A stretch of DNA of 64,000 nucleotides from Panonychus citri (GCF_014898815.1 NW_026515428.1:806001-870000), one strand, 5' to 3'; shown: positions 35,568-49,100, counted from the stretch's first letter. The notes: a model not told the origin generated them from the letters alone. Program-made: numbers and translations.

Positions 35568-37600
35568 ATGGTCTCTGATTACAATAGATCTCATTTATCA
35601 TCAATTAGTGTCTCATCATCAACTCAAATTGAATTAATTAACTTGAATCAGTTTAACTCACCATTAATCAACAATAATCCATTAAGTGATTTAGACAACA
35701 ATAATAATCAAATTAAATCAAATTTAAGCGAAAATGTTAATTATTGGTCAAGAAGAAGAGGCAAAAAAATGATTAACCAAAGATTAAGTTTGTCAACAGT
35801 TGAGACAACAACAAATGAATCCACTGAATCAACTAATTGTCCAGTTGATTTACGTCAACAATTAACTGGTGAGTTGAATTATTTTTTCAAAAATCCAATG
35901 GACAAATGGAGGATAACCAAGGCTTTCCCTTGGAAATTGTTTCTACAATTTGTTAAATTAATTGTTGTCACAATTCATATAACCTCAATTGGCTTTGAAA
36001 TGTCATCATTTATAACCAAGGAAAAGGTGATGGAGGCCACTTTAAGGTCACTTATTTTCCAAGATTGGGAATCGAACCAAGAGTTGAACGTTTATCCACC
36101 GGGTCGAGGTCCTTATGCCGTTTACACGAAGGCCAATTTTTTCGGTAACCTTGATTTCGCAATTAAATCAATTGCTACTCTTCAAGAGGAGGGAATCAAT
36201 TTGTTTGCTTATGATTCATTGGCTCGAGATCAAGTATCGCCGATGACCCTTGTCATCCGGGAATTGTCCACTTCCGTTTTGAATCCGTTTGACTTTGATT
36301 ATCATATTAACCCGATTGAGGTTGAACGTCGGGTTCCCATTGAAAGTGACCTGCCCGCCGGTGACATTGGTTGGGATTCTTTTAACATTCAAACTTATCT
36401 TTCAGAGAGAAATGAAACAATTGATTTTAATTCAGTTAACGAGATTAAATTAACCACAAACCTGAGGACAATTTTTTTCCACTCGCTTACTTCCTATTAC
36501 TATTCACCCGCTTGTTATAAGGTCAAAGTTATCATTACCTACGATAATTGTGCCCACTCTGGACAGATTAAAGTGTCACTGGACACTTATTGTTTCCGTC
36601 AACAGTGTTACGGGAATTTGGCCTCATCCTCGTCACCGGCAATCATCAATACCTATTCTCTGGTCACTTGGACAGTTTTCATCATCTCAAGTATTTCATT
36701 GTATCTTTGCTGCCGTTCACTAAAAATGGCCTGGGTTCTTTGGTCGAAAGTCTCCAAAGTGGCCAAAGATTATTATCAAGTCCAATTAACAATCGACGAG
36801 GATAGAAAATTTTTCGATACTGGTTTATTGATTATTCTCATTAATGATTTAATCTTTTTTCTTGTCTCGTTCATCAAATTAACTAATATCGTCGATCTAA
36901 ATGAAGATATTGGCCTGGCCAATCGATACTCTCTTCTCTATGGCCTTGGAATATTATTAACCTGGTGCAATCTCCTTCGTTATTTGAACCTTTTCGAAAG
37001 GTTCAATGTTGTCACTCGAACCATAGCAAAAGCGGGTCGAGATATTTTCAAATTTACTTTAGTCGCTTTGATTATATTTACGTAAGTAAATCGTAATCAT
37101 GTTGATCAATATTTTTTCCTTGTTCGAACCTTAATTGTTACAATGTTTTTCCCACTCTTGACCAGTGGCTATTGTCTATCAGGTTGGATAGTTTTAGGTC
37201 CATATCATTTGAAATTTGCGACACTTAGCAAAACGGTCGAGTGTCTTTTCTCATTGATCAATGCGGACGATATGTTTGCGACCTTTGAATCAACTCGGTA
37301 CGATGAAAGTACCAATGGTTTGGTTATATGGTGGTTCAGTCGTCTCTACATCTATTCATTTGTTTCATTGTTCATTTATTTCATAATCAATTTGTTCATA
37401 ACAATTATAATTGAAGCTCGTGATAGTGTTCAAAATGCTCGTTGCGATTATCAAAAGGATAAAAATTCATTTTTAAAGGTAATTAACATTGTAGTTAGAT
37501 AATTATGATGATTGATTAATTTACTAAATTGTCATTTGTTTTTCAACAGAAATTCATGAATCCTCAACAAGATATTAACTTGGCGACTGAGACAAAATAA
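35568..37600 (+). CDS. Mucolipin (TRPML) channel, copy B with altered filter
   Basis: Exons 35568-37081, 37166-37478 and 37550-37600; 625 residues. It is clearly a tandem duplicate of copy A: LNYFFKNPMDKWRITKAFPWKLFLQFVKLIVVTI, SGWIVLGPYHLKFAT and RLYIYSFVSLFIYFIINLFI align throughout. The N-terminal low-complexity part is Asn/Ser-rich instead of Gly/Asp-rich. The pore reads LFSLINADDMFATF: the filter Gly is Ala (codon 37263-37265), while both Asp residues are kept. The C-terminus is shorter (NLATETK) and lacks the dileucine. Its last intron sits at the position matching copy A's only intron, both phase 0. The intron at 37082-37165, just before the pore, is absent from copy A. Confidence 0.92.
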
Positions 37601-37760
37601 TAAACTATTCAACAATCAACTGATTGTTATGGTGTCTTCATTGACAATTGATGACACAATTAACTTTTTAACTTATTACAAAGTAGATTTTAAATTGTTT
37701 CTGTATAAACAGTAATTAGTGAATAAAATATTTTTCTGTATAAAAATATTATACTGATTG

Positions 37761-38703
37761 TTAACTCTGTTTAATTGTTATTTTCACTATGATTCTTTCA
37801 ACACAATCAGGGAAAACTTTAATCTCTTCAATGGTTAATTGTTTATCCACCAGGAAATCACTAAATTGTTGGACTCCTCCACCAACACCAAAGTAATAAC
37901 TTTTAGCGGCAAAATAAGCACAACCATTGGGAGTCAAACAATTAGTTAAAATATCAACTAATTTAGGATAATTGTCTTGATTGTAAATTGTTTCACAGCT
38001 GAATATGTAATCGTATCTCTTGGTTTTCGGAAAATTTGACCAATCACCTGATATGAAATTGACTCTTGGTGACAGTTTTTCCCATGTTTCATTTACACTT
38101 GATTGCTTGCAATTAACCAGAATATTGGGTAATGTGTAATTAATCAGAACATTTTGATTAAAGTCTTGAAAATCAACAGAACCTTCAATTGATTTAAGTA
38201 AACATATTCCAACGATTCCACTGCCACAACCTAACTTTAAAGGAGAAAGAGAGAATTAAATGAATAAATTGTCGGGCTATTATTGATAGAAAATGTTAAT
38301 TTTCCAATAGACTTACATCTAAACAGTTAATTGTTCCAGTTAATTGTAGATCATCGTTGATAAATTGAACCATATCTCTTGAACATTCCCAGACTTTGAA
38401 ACCTCCTTCATAGACTCCTGGTGTTAAATCACTTGGTGAATTAAGTCCAACCTCTCGTGAGTCAATTGCATCACCATCATGATCAACACTTGATTTAAAT
38501 AATTGTGAACAAGACAAATTAGTAATAATCTTAAATGAATCATCACCAATCTTAATTGATTTAAACTTTAAACCATCAAAATTGACCAACAAATTATCAA
38601 CAGCAGCCTAAGGAAAGTGTTAGAAAACATTGAAACAATAAGACAATTAAATTTAAAATAGTTAATTGCAAATAATCACCTGATCAACTGACTGATTAAT
38701 CAT
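37761..38703 (-). CDS. METTL18: Histidine protein N-methyltransferase, METTL18 type
   Basis: Exons 38680-38703 (eight codons), 38317-38607 and 37761-38234; 262 residues, all phase 0. The SAM-binding motif I is INCLDLGCGSGIVG, formed across the second splice junction, which supports the join. Upstream is the family hallmark DLTPGVYEGGFKVWECSRDM, and further on FSCETIYNQDNYP, the active-site loop of family-16 methyltransferases. Human METTL18 and yeast Hpm1 methylate a histidine of ribosomal protein L3. This copy is ~100 residues shorter than both, lacking most of the N-terminal extension. It lies tail to tail with mucolipin copy B, 160 bp between stop codons. Confidence 0.93.
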
Positions 38704-40582
38704 CACAATTAGTTAATTGTAAACAAAAATCACTTGTTGTCAAAAACTAAAAGTAAACAAACAAAACATGTGAGTCACTTGAGGGAAAATCTCCTAATTT
38801 CTAATTGAAGATTTTGTTTTAATTTCTTTTAATCAAATGAAACAATCAGTTAATCACATTGATAAATTGTTATAATTAAATCTAATATGATAATCTGATG
38901 ATAGGAACACGAGAGAATCAAAATTCGCAAGGACATTTAAAAGAAAATGGAAAGTTCCAGTTTAATGATTAAGTTTCTGTGGAAATTTTATCGAAACTAA
39001 ATCAAAATAATTAACTAATTAAATCAATTATTTAATCAATGTGATGATATTTTTGTTCCAGGAGAAACAAAACTTCAATCATAATAATCAACTGATTGAT
39101 TAATCGCTTAAATTAAATGTTAACATCAGTTGATTCCTAATTTTGAAAGTGAAAGTTTAGTTAATCATGATGATGATTAAGCTCAATTTAATTATTTCGC
39201 CTCTAATTTAAATTCAATGTTAATCATAACCCAACAATCAACTCATATGATTTCAATCAATAACATTTTTTTTCCTTTACAATTTGAACTCTTCTGGACA
39301 CTTCCTTTTTTTTACCATGATTAAGTTAATTGTAAACAATCAACCTTGACCTGATCACAATCAACAATCAACATCGTCATCATATTAATTATAATCATGA
39401 TTTTAATATAGTTAAATTAAAAAAAAAGAGAAAAATTTATTAGAATAACAAAAATTACTTGATTAACTTGAAACGAGTTAATTTAAATTAAGATTTTTAA
39501 TTGTGTACAATTAATAAACTAATCTTCAACTCTAATCATAACCATTTTAGTTAACCATTCAATCATTTGTAGTTAATTGTAATTGGAAAAAAAAAATATT
39601 CAACAATTTAAAAAGCCGTTGGGTATGAAAGTAAAAGTGATTAATAAATTTCCCGATTAAATTACCAAATTAAATTGACCTCTTTTCTTTGATTAAATTA
39701 AATCAATTCAAAAGTGATAATGAAAGTTTCCAGTAATTAAAACTCACAAAAACAACAACAATTAATAAATTGTTTGTTAATGAAAAATGTTACTACTTTT
39801 TTGTGTTATCAACTAATTAAATTGTTGTTTTTTTGTACACAATTAATTGTTCAACAAGTTAGACAATTAAGTGATAACAACGCACAACTAAATTAACCTT
39901 GAGCAATTAGGTAATTTTTTATTTCTCCCGATCAATTCAATGGGAGCTTCACCCACCCTGAGGCAATTAAAGTTAAAGAATCGGTAACCAACAAGTTGAT
40001 TAATGATGGAGAATCAAATTAGACATAGTTGATTGTGAACAATTGACAATTAGTTAGGAAAACCAACAATTAACTGTCACAATTAGGATGCAAAAAAAAG
40101 CACAAGTGAATCTTTAATGAAGTAAAGGATTGACTGGAAAATTGAAAGTTCTGGAAAATTTAGATTGTTGGTCAAGAATCAATGACCACCTTAGATGACC
40201 ATTGGTGATTAGATAATTAAATCGTGATGATGATGTTGATGATGCAGGAAAAAAACAAGAGAGGAGGAAGAAAAGAGGAAGATGAGGAAAGAAGGAGGAG
40301 AAATGATGATAATCAGGATAAATTGACTGTTGAAATTTTCCCGTTTACAAGTTGAGTTGATTGTTGAGAACAACAATTTAAAAGTATAAAGATGATGTTG
40401 TCAGCATTGAAATTGATTCAGTGTTAATTTGATTCACAATCAGATCACATCATCATCATTATCATCATAAGCTTTCAAGTTCAATAGTAATTGAATAATA
40501 AGAAACCTAATTTGGTGAATATAATTTATTATTATTGTGAGTTTTCAATTTGATTTTCCAACCATCTCAGTCAAAGTTAATC
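38704..40582. other. 1.9 kb intergenic region
   Basis: No supported gene. AT-rich, with a purine-rich patch at 40250-40310 (GAGGAGGAAGAAAAG) and ATC runs near 40450, close to the next start codon. Likely holds the promoters of METTL18 and the CRAL-TRIO gene. Confidence 0.45.
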
Positions 40583-41506
40583 ATGTCTTCAGTTGAAGTT
40601 CAATCGACAACAATTAATTCATCATATTCATCAACCGATCAGGGTAAAAGTAGAACCAACAAATCGAAACCATTGGTTGACAAGATTCGTTCAACTGTCA
40701 TGGAAATTTACTCATCGGAACCCGAAACTTTTGACCCAATTGACATCGAACGTGTAAAAACCGATGATTGGTACATTAAGCGTTTCCTTTTGTCCCAAAG
40801 TAAAAATGTAAAATCAGCGACCAACATGTTAATTGATTCACTTAAATGGCGTAAATCTTATGGTGTTAATCAACTTGATCTACGATCGTTTCCATGTGAA
40901 ATCTATCGTTTGGGTGCTTTTTTCGTCTACGAGCACGATAAACAGGGTCGGGAGGTTTTATATGTTCGTGCCAACCTTTTCCGTCGTTCAAAAGATTTAA
41001 GGCCAGTTTTGGTTCAATATGGAGTAACAATCGGCTGCCAGGTTGAAAAGGCCTCGAAAAATGGAGTCACTTGTGTAATCGACTTTAAAAATTTATCCCT
41101 TGCCCATGTTGACCTGGAAATTATGAGGATCATAATCACAACGATAGTTAATCATTTTCCGCTTTTCGTTCAACAATTTCTTGTTTGTAACATTCCCTCA
41201 GTACTTCAGATGATCTCATCTCTGGTGATTAACTTAATTCCCTCTTCGGGACGTAACACATTGACCTTTGTTAAACCCGAAGATTTAACTAAATACATTG
41301 ACTCCGACAAGATTCCTGATTGTTTGGGTGGAACTTGTAAAAAACCTTGGAAAGGATCGGGTGTAGTTCCTAATGGTTGTCCTAATTTCCTCGAATTTGC
41401 CAAACAAATCGGTTGGACCAATCAACAATATCGATCAATTTATAAAACATTCAAGTCAATCTTTGAAAGTGAAGGTATTGAGCCAATGCCCGAACCTGTT
41501 GATTAA
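40583..41506 (+). CDS. CRAL-TRIO (SEC14-like) lipid-binding protein
   Basis: An intronless gene of 307 residues from the ATG at 40583. A Ser/Thr-rich start is followed by the CRAL-TRIO N domain (DDWYIKRFLLSQSKNVKSATNML, the usual RFLRARKF-type helix). The lipid-binding domain follows: YEHDKQGREVLYVRANL, GVTCVIDFKNLSLAHVD, FPLFVQQFLVCNIP, and the closing gate-helix block ending IPDCLGGTC. These proteins carry small lipids such as phosphoinositides, tocopherol or retinoids between membranes. The pattern recalls the CRAL-TRIO half of MOSPD2, but there is no MSP domain and no C-terminal membrane anchor. The ligand cannot be told from sequence alone. Confidence 0.85.
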   Translation: MSSVEVQSTTINSSYSSTDQGKSRTNKSKPLVDKIRSTVMEIYSSEPETFDPIDIERVKTDDWYIKRFLLSQSKNVKSATNMLIDSLKWRKSYGVNQLDLRSFPCEIYRLGAFFVYEHDKQGREVLYVRANLFRRSKDLRPVLVQYGVTIGCQVEKASKNGVTCVIDFKNLSLAHVDLEIMRIIITTIVNHFPLFVQQFLVCNIPSVLQMISSLVINLIPSSGRNTLTFVKPEDLTKYIDSDKIPDCLGGTCKKPWKGSGVVPNGCPNFLEFAKQIGWTNQQYRSIYKTFKSIFESEGIEPMPEPVD

Positions 41507-42065
41507 ATACTCGTTTTCATGTTAATACCAAAATAATAAAAATCACATCATCATGATTCTTAAACTTGTTTTAATTTAATAATAATTAGATTGACTGGTT
41601 AGTTGATTTATCTACACAATTTATGTTAGAAACAAAAAAAACTCATTCTCTTTCTTTAGACTGAAAAAAAACTTTCATGGTCAAAAGAAGTTCTTAATTG
41701 TTCATCAGATTAGATTCGAATATCGCCTCAGGCAAAGTTCACGATTAGTCTGTGTTGATAACGAACTTTATCAAGTTTTCTATCAACAGAATCGAACGGC
41801 AATTTAGTTGTGGCGTATGAGTTTTTTTCGTCGCAATTAACCGGAGTTTAAGCTTTTATTCATATTGAATATGGTTTAATTGATTAACAGTTTTCAATTT
41901 AATTTGTGATTACACATATTTGTTTGTTTAAAATTGAATTTTGATTAGCAAATAAATTGAAAGAAATTGGTTGATTTATAATTGAAGGAATTGGTATGAA
42001 AGATATAATTGAATAAAATGAAAGAAAAACTTTGATTGGTGAATAATTGTTTTGTCTCACCCGTT
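41507..42065. other. Convergent spacer CRAL-TRIO / STAG
   Basis: Holds the two 3' UTRs. AATAATAAAAA at 41533 is a likely poly(A) signal region for the plus-strand gene. No gene seen. Confidence 0.4.
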
Positions 42066-45000
42066 TTAATCCATTGATGTTGTTGAATCTTCGATGTTTG
42101 AAACACTGAATGAAACGTAGCGTTTTCGAACTCTTTTGACTGGTGTTTCGTACATGGATTCATCATCGTCCGCGTTGAGGGCTCGTTTTCTTGTGACTCT
42201 TTTAGATCGATTGAGGGAAATGTCAAATTCGTTAACTTGAGATAAACTATTCCGATAAAGAACCAATGGTTGCCATTCATCGAAATCAACACCAGCATTT
42301 TTGACACATTTTTCCAAATAAGTTAAGCTGAAAGTAAATATAAGTTGGAAATTTAAAATTAAATTAACAGAATAAATTATTTCAGAACAGATATAAATAC
42401 TTACACCGTCTTTTTATCTTGTTTAAAGATTTTATTTGAAAATTCAACCAGAATCTCAAGGAAAGGTAAATTCGGTGGAGGACCCAAAGGATCAATCGGA
42501 TTATCCATCTCTTCAAAACTAAAGTGAATTCCATCTCGATGTAAAGACGCAATTGCATCTCGGTTCTTTTGATTGTCCAAACCAAATGATAGAGCAAATC
42601 TTTTAGCCAATTCTTTGAGAGCCAAAAAGTCTTCATTTTGTTTGGTAAAAGCACTTGGATTCTCATCTGATTCACTTTGTATTTCTTTGAACATTTGGAT
42701 TAAAGTGCTGGCCATAGTTTTAGCACAAATAACCTTATTCATTTCTCGTAATTTGCCAAGAGTTGTTTTGATTATGTCACCAAAATCATTGAAAAACTGT
42801 AAACAGACAAAAAACACAATTAGAATGATTGAATAATTACTGTACAATTAGAATCTTACATCAACATAATGCCGAAGAATACAGTTACTATATCTCATTG
42901 GAACAACATTGTAAATGATTAGTTTACAAAAAGCGGCCAACAAATGCCTTTTATTGTAAAGTTTCTCAACTGAATCCTGAACTTCTGGTTCATCTGAAAT
43001 ATTATCATGAGGAAAAAGAAAAGAACAATATTAGTTTAAAGTTAAATGGGTAAGACAAGAGTCACAATTTACCTGTACTTTGATCATCTAGTATGAAAAC
43101 ATTTGATTCTATGAAAGCGATCAGTCTTTCCGTTTGTGATTTATTGGGTTGACAAATGAGATCAGATAATTGAGGTGAATCATGAGCTAGATGAGGACTG
43201 AAAATGATAAAGACATCACATAGAATGAAGTAGATCTGAAAAGAAAAAGAAAATGAAATTAGCAATTATACAAGAATAGAAATTGATTCTTCACTGGATC
43301 ACCTCTTCAGCCAACTGTTGATTACATTGGTCCAACAAAGTAAAAGCTTCATTGATAAATTCAACCAACTTAAACTTTTCTAGTTTTAAATCTAAATCGT
43401 GATTATCATTATTGGTGGCGAAATGAACTCTCCAAATTAGAATATAGAAACAAATAGTGAAAGCGTTTTTGTTGCTTCGTCTGCGAACTTATTGGATTCA
43501 TCTGATGGTTGAAAATCTTTGATCCAATTTTCAAAGAAAATATTCCAAATTTCAATAGTATCCATTTGATGACAACACGAAACGATTGGTGCAATTTTCT
43601 TTGTCACAAAACTAATTGTCTCCAATTTATCATCAGATCCTTCGCAAAGGCCAGTAAGTGATTCCTTATACTTTTGTAACAGTTTATCCAAAAGTGTGCT
43701 CACTTCAACTCGAACCAATCGATAGTGAGTAAAATTTTCGTCTTGCATAAATTCATAGATACGAGCACAACTTTCGATAACTTCGGTCTCCGAATGAATC
43801 TCGATTAGTTCAGAGATAACGGTCAATAGGTTTTCCATATCGTCAGAATTTTGTGAATAAGTATTTTTGAGAAAATGTAACGGTATTTCCAGTAGATCGA
43901 TGACTTTTTGTGTGTCCGTTTTGTATTTTCTCAAAAGATCAGGAATAACGGAAGAAAAGTGTAGAGAAATTTTCTCCTTCTCTTCATTTAAATTAGCCAA
44001 ATCTTTAGCCGAAATTTTTGATCTTCTAATATTACGATCAATAGGAGGTTCACCAGTGGATATTTGTTTAACAGCACAAGACATCAAGTCAATTAGTACA
44101 GATTCTTGTTTCTCTCCAAGATTGTCTTCTGGTGAATTTGATTCCTCTAGAAGAAGATCCGTCATACATTCCCAATCTTTAATCATTGGGTGACTATCGA
44201 TTAAACTGTCAACCAGATAAGCACAATGTTCATGAGTGTCACACTCAATGAAGAAAGAGATCAAATCTTTTAATTGTGATGTGTAAGGGGAAAGTTTTTT
44301 GCCTCTTCGAGAGCATAAATTATCATCCATTTCACCATCAATCTTGAATAGTTTTGTAATCAGAAATTCACCAGCAGCTTGAGCAACATTTCGATGTGTT
44401 GTGAAAATTAACATGTAGATTTTTTCACAGTCTACATTTGATAAAATGTCACCATAATGTTTAAGAATTTTGAGCATCAATTTAATCGCGTGAACGGCTA
44501 CTTCACTATCTTTATCCATGGTCATGGAAATGAATCTATCTTTATATTTGTTGGTAAAAAGTTCCATCCTTTGGAGAATTTCTTCCGTTTCATAAAGAGG
44601 AAGAAGTGCTTGTAAACATCTTAGACGAACTTCACTTTCTTTGTCATAAATGGTCCAACCAACATACTTTAAATGTGGATCATCAAGAAAATAGTTTGGA
44701 AATTTTTTCATCCAAATACCGATTTCATTCATACAAAGTGAACGAATCTCTGGGACAACATCTTTGTATCGGTGGACAAAAATTGATTTAAACAAATATC
44801 CAAGGATTGTTTTTATATCTTTCATATTCTCATCCAGTTCTGTTCGCTTGGCACTTAGAACATTTAATTTATCTCCTCTCGACTTTTCTGAACGAGCCTT
44901 ATCATATTGACGCTGATTATTATCAATGTTAATACTCAAAGTAAGAGCAACATCAACAAGGGAAGTCATAAGTGTAACTGCTGCTAAAGTTGCTGTATGG

Positions 45001-45544
45001 CGAAAAGCACGAACTTGAGAATCAGATAATGTAATCAAGAATGAAATCATATTCTCCATAAAATATTGATCATAGATTATACTATGTTGACATTGTCGAA
45101 TAAGAATATGAATAAATTCACAAAAATTGGATCGAAATTTTTTCCATTGAACACCAGCAGTAATGATTGGATAATCTCCACCAGCTTGATCATCAAATTC
45201 TTCAACCAATTTTCTAACAATTTTAGTAAAATCAAGAGTCTCTCTCATCTCACAACTAATTTTACTTGAACAACCCGACGAGAGAACAAAAAACTGTAAC
45301 AACTCTAAAATACCAACATCTCTATCCTGTCGATAGCTTTCAATCCAATCATCAATGGCAGACTATAAAAAGAAGAACAAACAAAACCAAAAAAAGAATA
45401 GAACAAAAAAACCAAAGAGAGAACATTAAACAAAGAGAATCAATTAAAACGCCAATTAAAAAGTCAAACAATTACCTGAATTACCGATCGATTCTTTTTA
45501 AGACTCGCGAACAACGGATTGTTCTTCTCACTTGATTGCGACAT
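42066..45544 (-). CDS. STAG: Cohesin subunit SA / stromalin (STAG), with an apparent frameshift
   Basis: Six exons: 45476-45544, 43303-45362, 43073-43235, 42860-42993, 42405-42796 and 42066-42327; about 1,026 residues if read through. DDWIESYRQDRDVGILELLQF is the start of the STAG domain. The stromalin conserved domain is clear: IFVHRYKDVVPEIRSLCMNEIGIW and GWTIYDKESEVRLRCLQALLPLY, the surface that binds DNA, CTCF and shugoshin. Later KRHLLAAFCKLIIYNVVPM and NDFGDIIKTTL match the C-terminal helical repeats. STAG holds the cohesin ring on DNA with SMC1, SMC3 and RAD21. All phases agree except inside exon 2: its length is 3n+2 where 3n is required. The frame breaks near 43452-43480, so homologous sequence (CFYILIWRV) continues one frame over. 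The protein is shorter at both ends than vertebrate STAG1/2. Confidence 0.92.
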
Positions 45545-46135
45545 GAGAATGAATTACAATTAAAACAATTGACAAGAGAATTAGAAACAATTAATTAATT
45601 AAAAAAAACAAAGAAAATAATTTGACCAATTGACTCATTAATCCTTTGATTAACTTTATCTACATAACACACAACCAGATGGCGTTTCTTTCAACCGCGA
45701 AAAAGAATTTCGATTGGCATTAATACCAATAGATGGCGACTTGTTGGTAATTCTAATTTTCGGTGGAAAATTTTTCCAATTGTTTTTATCTAATTAAATT
45801 AAAATCATCTCTAATTAGATTTGGTGTTTAATTTTTACCAAAATGGCGTCCAATTTAACGGGATTCTATCTACTATTTAGAATAGAAGAGAAGAGAAAAT
45901 TTCTGTTAGAAAATAGTGAGACTTTTCCAGCAGAAAAAAAAGAAACAAGATGAGAATCATCAACAACCTGTTGTTGGAACAACATCTCAATTGAACGAGT
46001 CATTTCATCTTAAATTGTTGATCAAGTTTAATCTTTTCTTTTTGTTTCTTCTCTTAATTTTTTTGCTTCTTTATTAGTTACCTTATTGTTTGTGTTCGAT
46101 TCTCGTCTCGTTTTCGATTTCCAATTGTTCACAAA
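45545..46135. promoter_or_regulatory. Divergent promoter region STAG / PHYH-like
   Basis: 591 bp between opposed start codons. Three copies of a related word occur: CCAGATGGCGTTT at 45675, ATAGATGGCGAC at 45729 and AAATGGCGTCC at 45841. No clear TATA box. Confidence 0.5.
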
Positions 46136-49100
46136 ATGTCCACCATCCAATCAAACGACAAAAGCCAAGAAGATTCAACTGTTGCTAACGGCGGATCTTC
46201 ATCATCTTCTTCCGTTACTATTACTGAAAGAGCTCGAGTTATTGTTTCTAATAATGGTTCTGATGAATCGAGATTCGGATATGATAAATCTTCAATTTCT
46301 ATTCCATCTTCATCAACTGATGTTTCTGGTGAAAAAATGGCCAACAATCAAGAGGAAACAAAGAAAAAGAAAAAACCAGCCAATTGGTTGGACGTCCTAC
46401 AGGTTAGTCTAATTGTCTTAACTGTTAACCTCCAATTTCCAGGGAATTAAATTTCTTTGATAATTTTCTAATTGTTTATTAGTGTTTATGACACTTTGTG
46501 AGTAACTTTTCGCATCCAGGAAACAACTTTAATTGTTAATTTGATAGTTGAAATCATCGTTACTTGATTTTACTCATTTTCCCTCTTGAAACAATCAAGT
46601 TTTTTGGTTCCTTATAATGAGTTTCGTTATTACCTTGCCATTTAACTAATTACAATCAACCGAATTGTCATTATTATGTCTACTAATCAACACTTTTCAA
46701 TTTCTTTTCAATTCATCATTACTTTTCCTTCTTATGTCTGTCTTATCACAATAACTTGTCTACTTGGAAGGTCATCATCATAAGTAGTGGTCAGTTCGGT
46801 CTGTTTCTAATTAAGTTGAACTTTTCATTTATTATTATTAAGATTTCGAGATTGTGACCATTTTCATTTCTGTAATTTGACCTTGTCTCTTAATCTCAAA
46901 CAACTATAATACCGAAAAAACAACAACAATAACAACAATCAAATTTAAAAGAGAACCATTTATGCTAATCAATTGTTTTCTTTTTCTTTTCTTTTTCCTG
47001 ATAGATTGACCCAAAGGTTTATTGGCCGAAAAAGTATCGATATACAGCTGAACCTCGACCAGGAAGTTATTACATGTTAACTGTCAAGGAGAGAGACTTT
47101 TATGAAGACAATGGTTTTCTAATTGTTAAAAGTTTAATCCCGACAAATGGGATTAACAAAATTCGAGATAATCTAAAAGATGGATCTAGATTAGCATCAA
47201 CTGACCAACCAATTAATTCAGCAATAACTAACGACACATTGAGAAATCTGATCAACTATCCACGGGTAAGAATCGACACCCAAAAAGCAACAACAATCAA
47301 AAGTGATAGAAATTTAAATTTAGAAAACAGTTCAATTTAATTTCTCTCTCTCTCTCTCTCTCTCTTATTCGAGGGAATTTCTTCAAAATTAATTAATTGT
47401 CGATTTTCTCCTTGAAAGAAATTCCATTTGTGGAACAAGTTGAACAACTCTAACATGTTCCAATGTTTCCTCATGTTAATTATCACAATATTTTCCAAAA
47501 ACTTAAAATATAAATCAAATCGAGAATCGGCCGAGAATCTAAACTAACGGTAGCTACTAATCAACCTTTAATTTCTTAATTAACTTTCAATATCTCCCTT
47601 TAATCCAAATTAATACGAGTATCAGTTTATAATTACATAGAAAAGTAAATTATCCTTGTGGAAAATTTTCATCTCTGGTTCTAATTATACTTTTTATCAT
47701 TAGAATCAACGATTTATTTTTAAATTTTGATTTTACGATTTTCCGATTTGATAAGTTTTTTTGAAAATTTTCTGTAATTTGTTAATCACTTGTAACCTGT
47801 TAGATTTGTTGTTATTTTATCGATTTGCTTGAATAGGTTCACCCAGTAAACGATAGTCTGAACAAAAAGAGGGTGAAATTAGATGATAATCAGGGCAATC
47901 AGGGAATTCTCCGAGTAAAGTTATCGCTCGATCGAGTATCCAATCGATTGTGTTACTCTCTTATTGAGACGATCTTATATTCACCATTAAAATGCTGATA
48001 GTTAACGAATATAAACTAATAATTATTTTAATCATCTAATTCTTTGATTTGATGAATATTCTCATCTTTAATCATCATTAATGTTTCTCTTTTCTCTTCC
48101 TCATCATCCTTTATTTTTATATACAGTTAATAGCTTCTAATTCAATCTTATCAGTTGGTTTGGAACGAATTCAATTTTAAATTGTTTCAACAATTAACTT
48201 AATTTTCTTCTTCTAACCTTCAATACAAGAGGAAATCATAAAGAAACAGATCCAGTAAATTGTTAATCAATTGTCTCAAGTGAATCAATTGAATATTTAT
48301 TATTATTGTTTACAATTTAGTCTTGACATTTATTCAAACACTCAATTGAATATTTGTTATTTCTGTACACAATTGTTACAATTAACAAAACTCACCGATT
48401 CTTATTGATTGTTACTATTGTTAAATTGTTTCATTTTCAATTGGCTTGATTTTGTTAGAATTCATTGTAATTGTTTAGTCAAATTGGATTAGTTTATTTC
48501 GTTCATTTTTTGCCTGATTGGTTCCAATTGTTATTAATTATACTCATTTAACAATTGGATCAATTTAAATAAAATCAGAACAATTTTTTTGCTTCTTTAA
48601 CAAAATCAAATTACTGTCAATATTTTGATTAAGTACAATTATCATATGAATGATTAATATAATCAAGTTATTAGTATTTATTTGACTATTTAATTGTCGA
48701 TACACCAATTGATTGAGACACAAATTCTAATTGTACCTGTCGATAACTAATTCGTATCTAAATCAATATACTGATTACCTTTGATTTCTAATTGTTTTAT
48801 ATTTTTCTCTCATTAGATTGTACGTTATGCTGGATCTTTCTGTGGTTACAATATAATGGCAATGACTTGTTCCCCTATTTATGATTATATGTTTTCCGAA
48901 TTACAATTAAATGGTTTCCAACGTGATCTCCACTGTTTACCTTTTAGACCAGCTGATAGGATTGTCAGTGTTTGGGTAGCCTTGGAACCCTGTGGAATTG
49001 AGCTGACCAGCGATTCATCATCAAATGGTCAAGTTGATTACATGATTATACCAGGAAGTCATCGAACTGGTTACTTGGAGACAATTTATTCCGACGATGA

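Noticed and set aside
47838..47990. Open stretch after a TAG acceptor inside the PHYH-like intron (VHPVNDSLNKKRVKLDD...)
   Set aside because: Exons 2 and 3 already join in phase, and the protein aligns with PHYH without a gap (NYPR then IVRYAGS). The stretch ends in a stop with no good donor.
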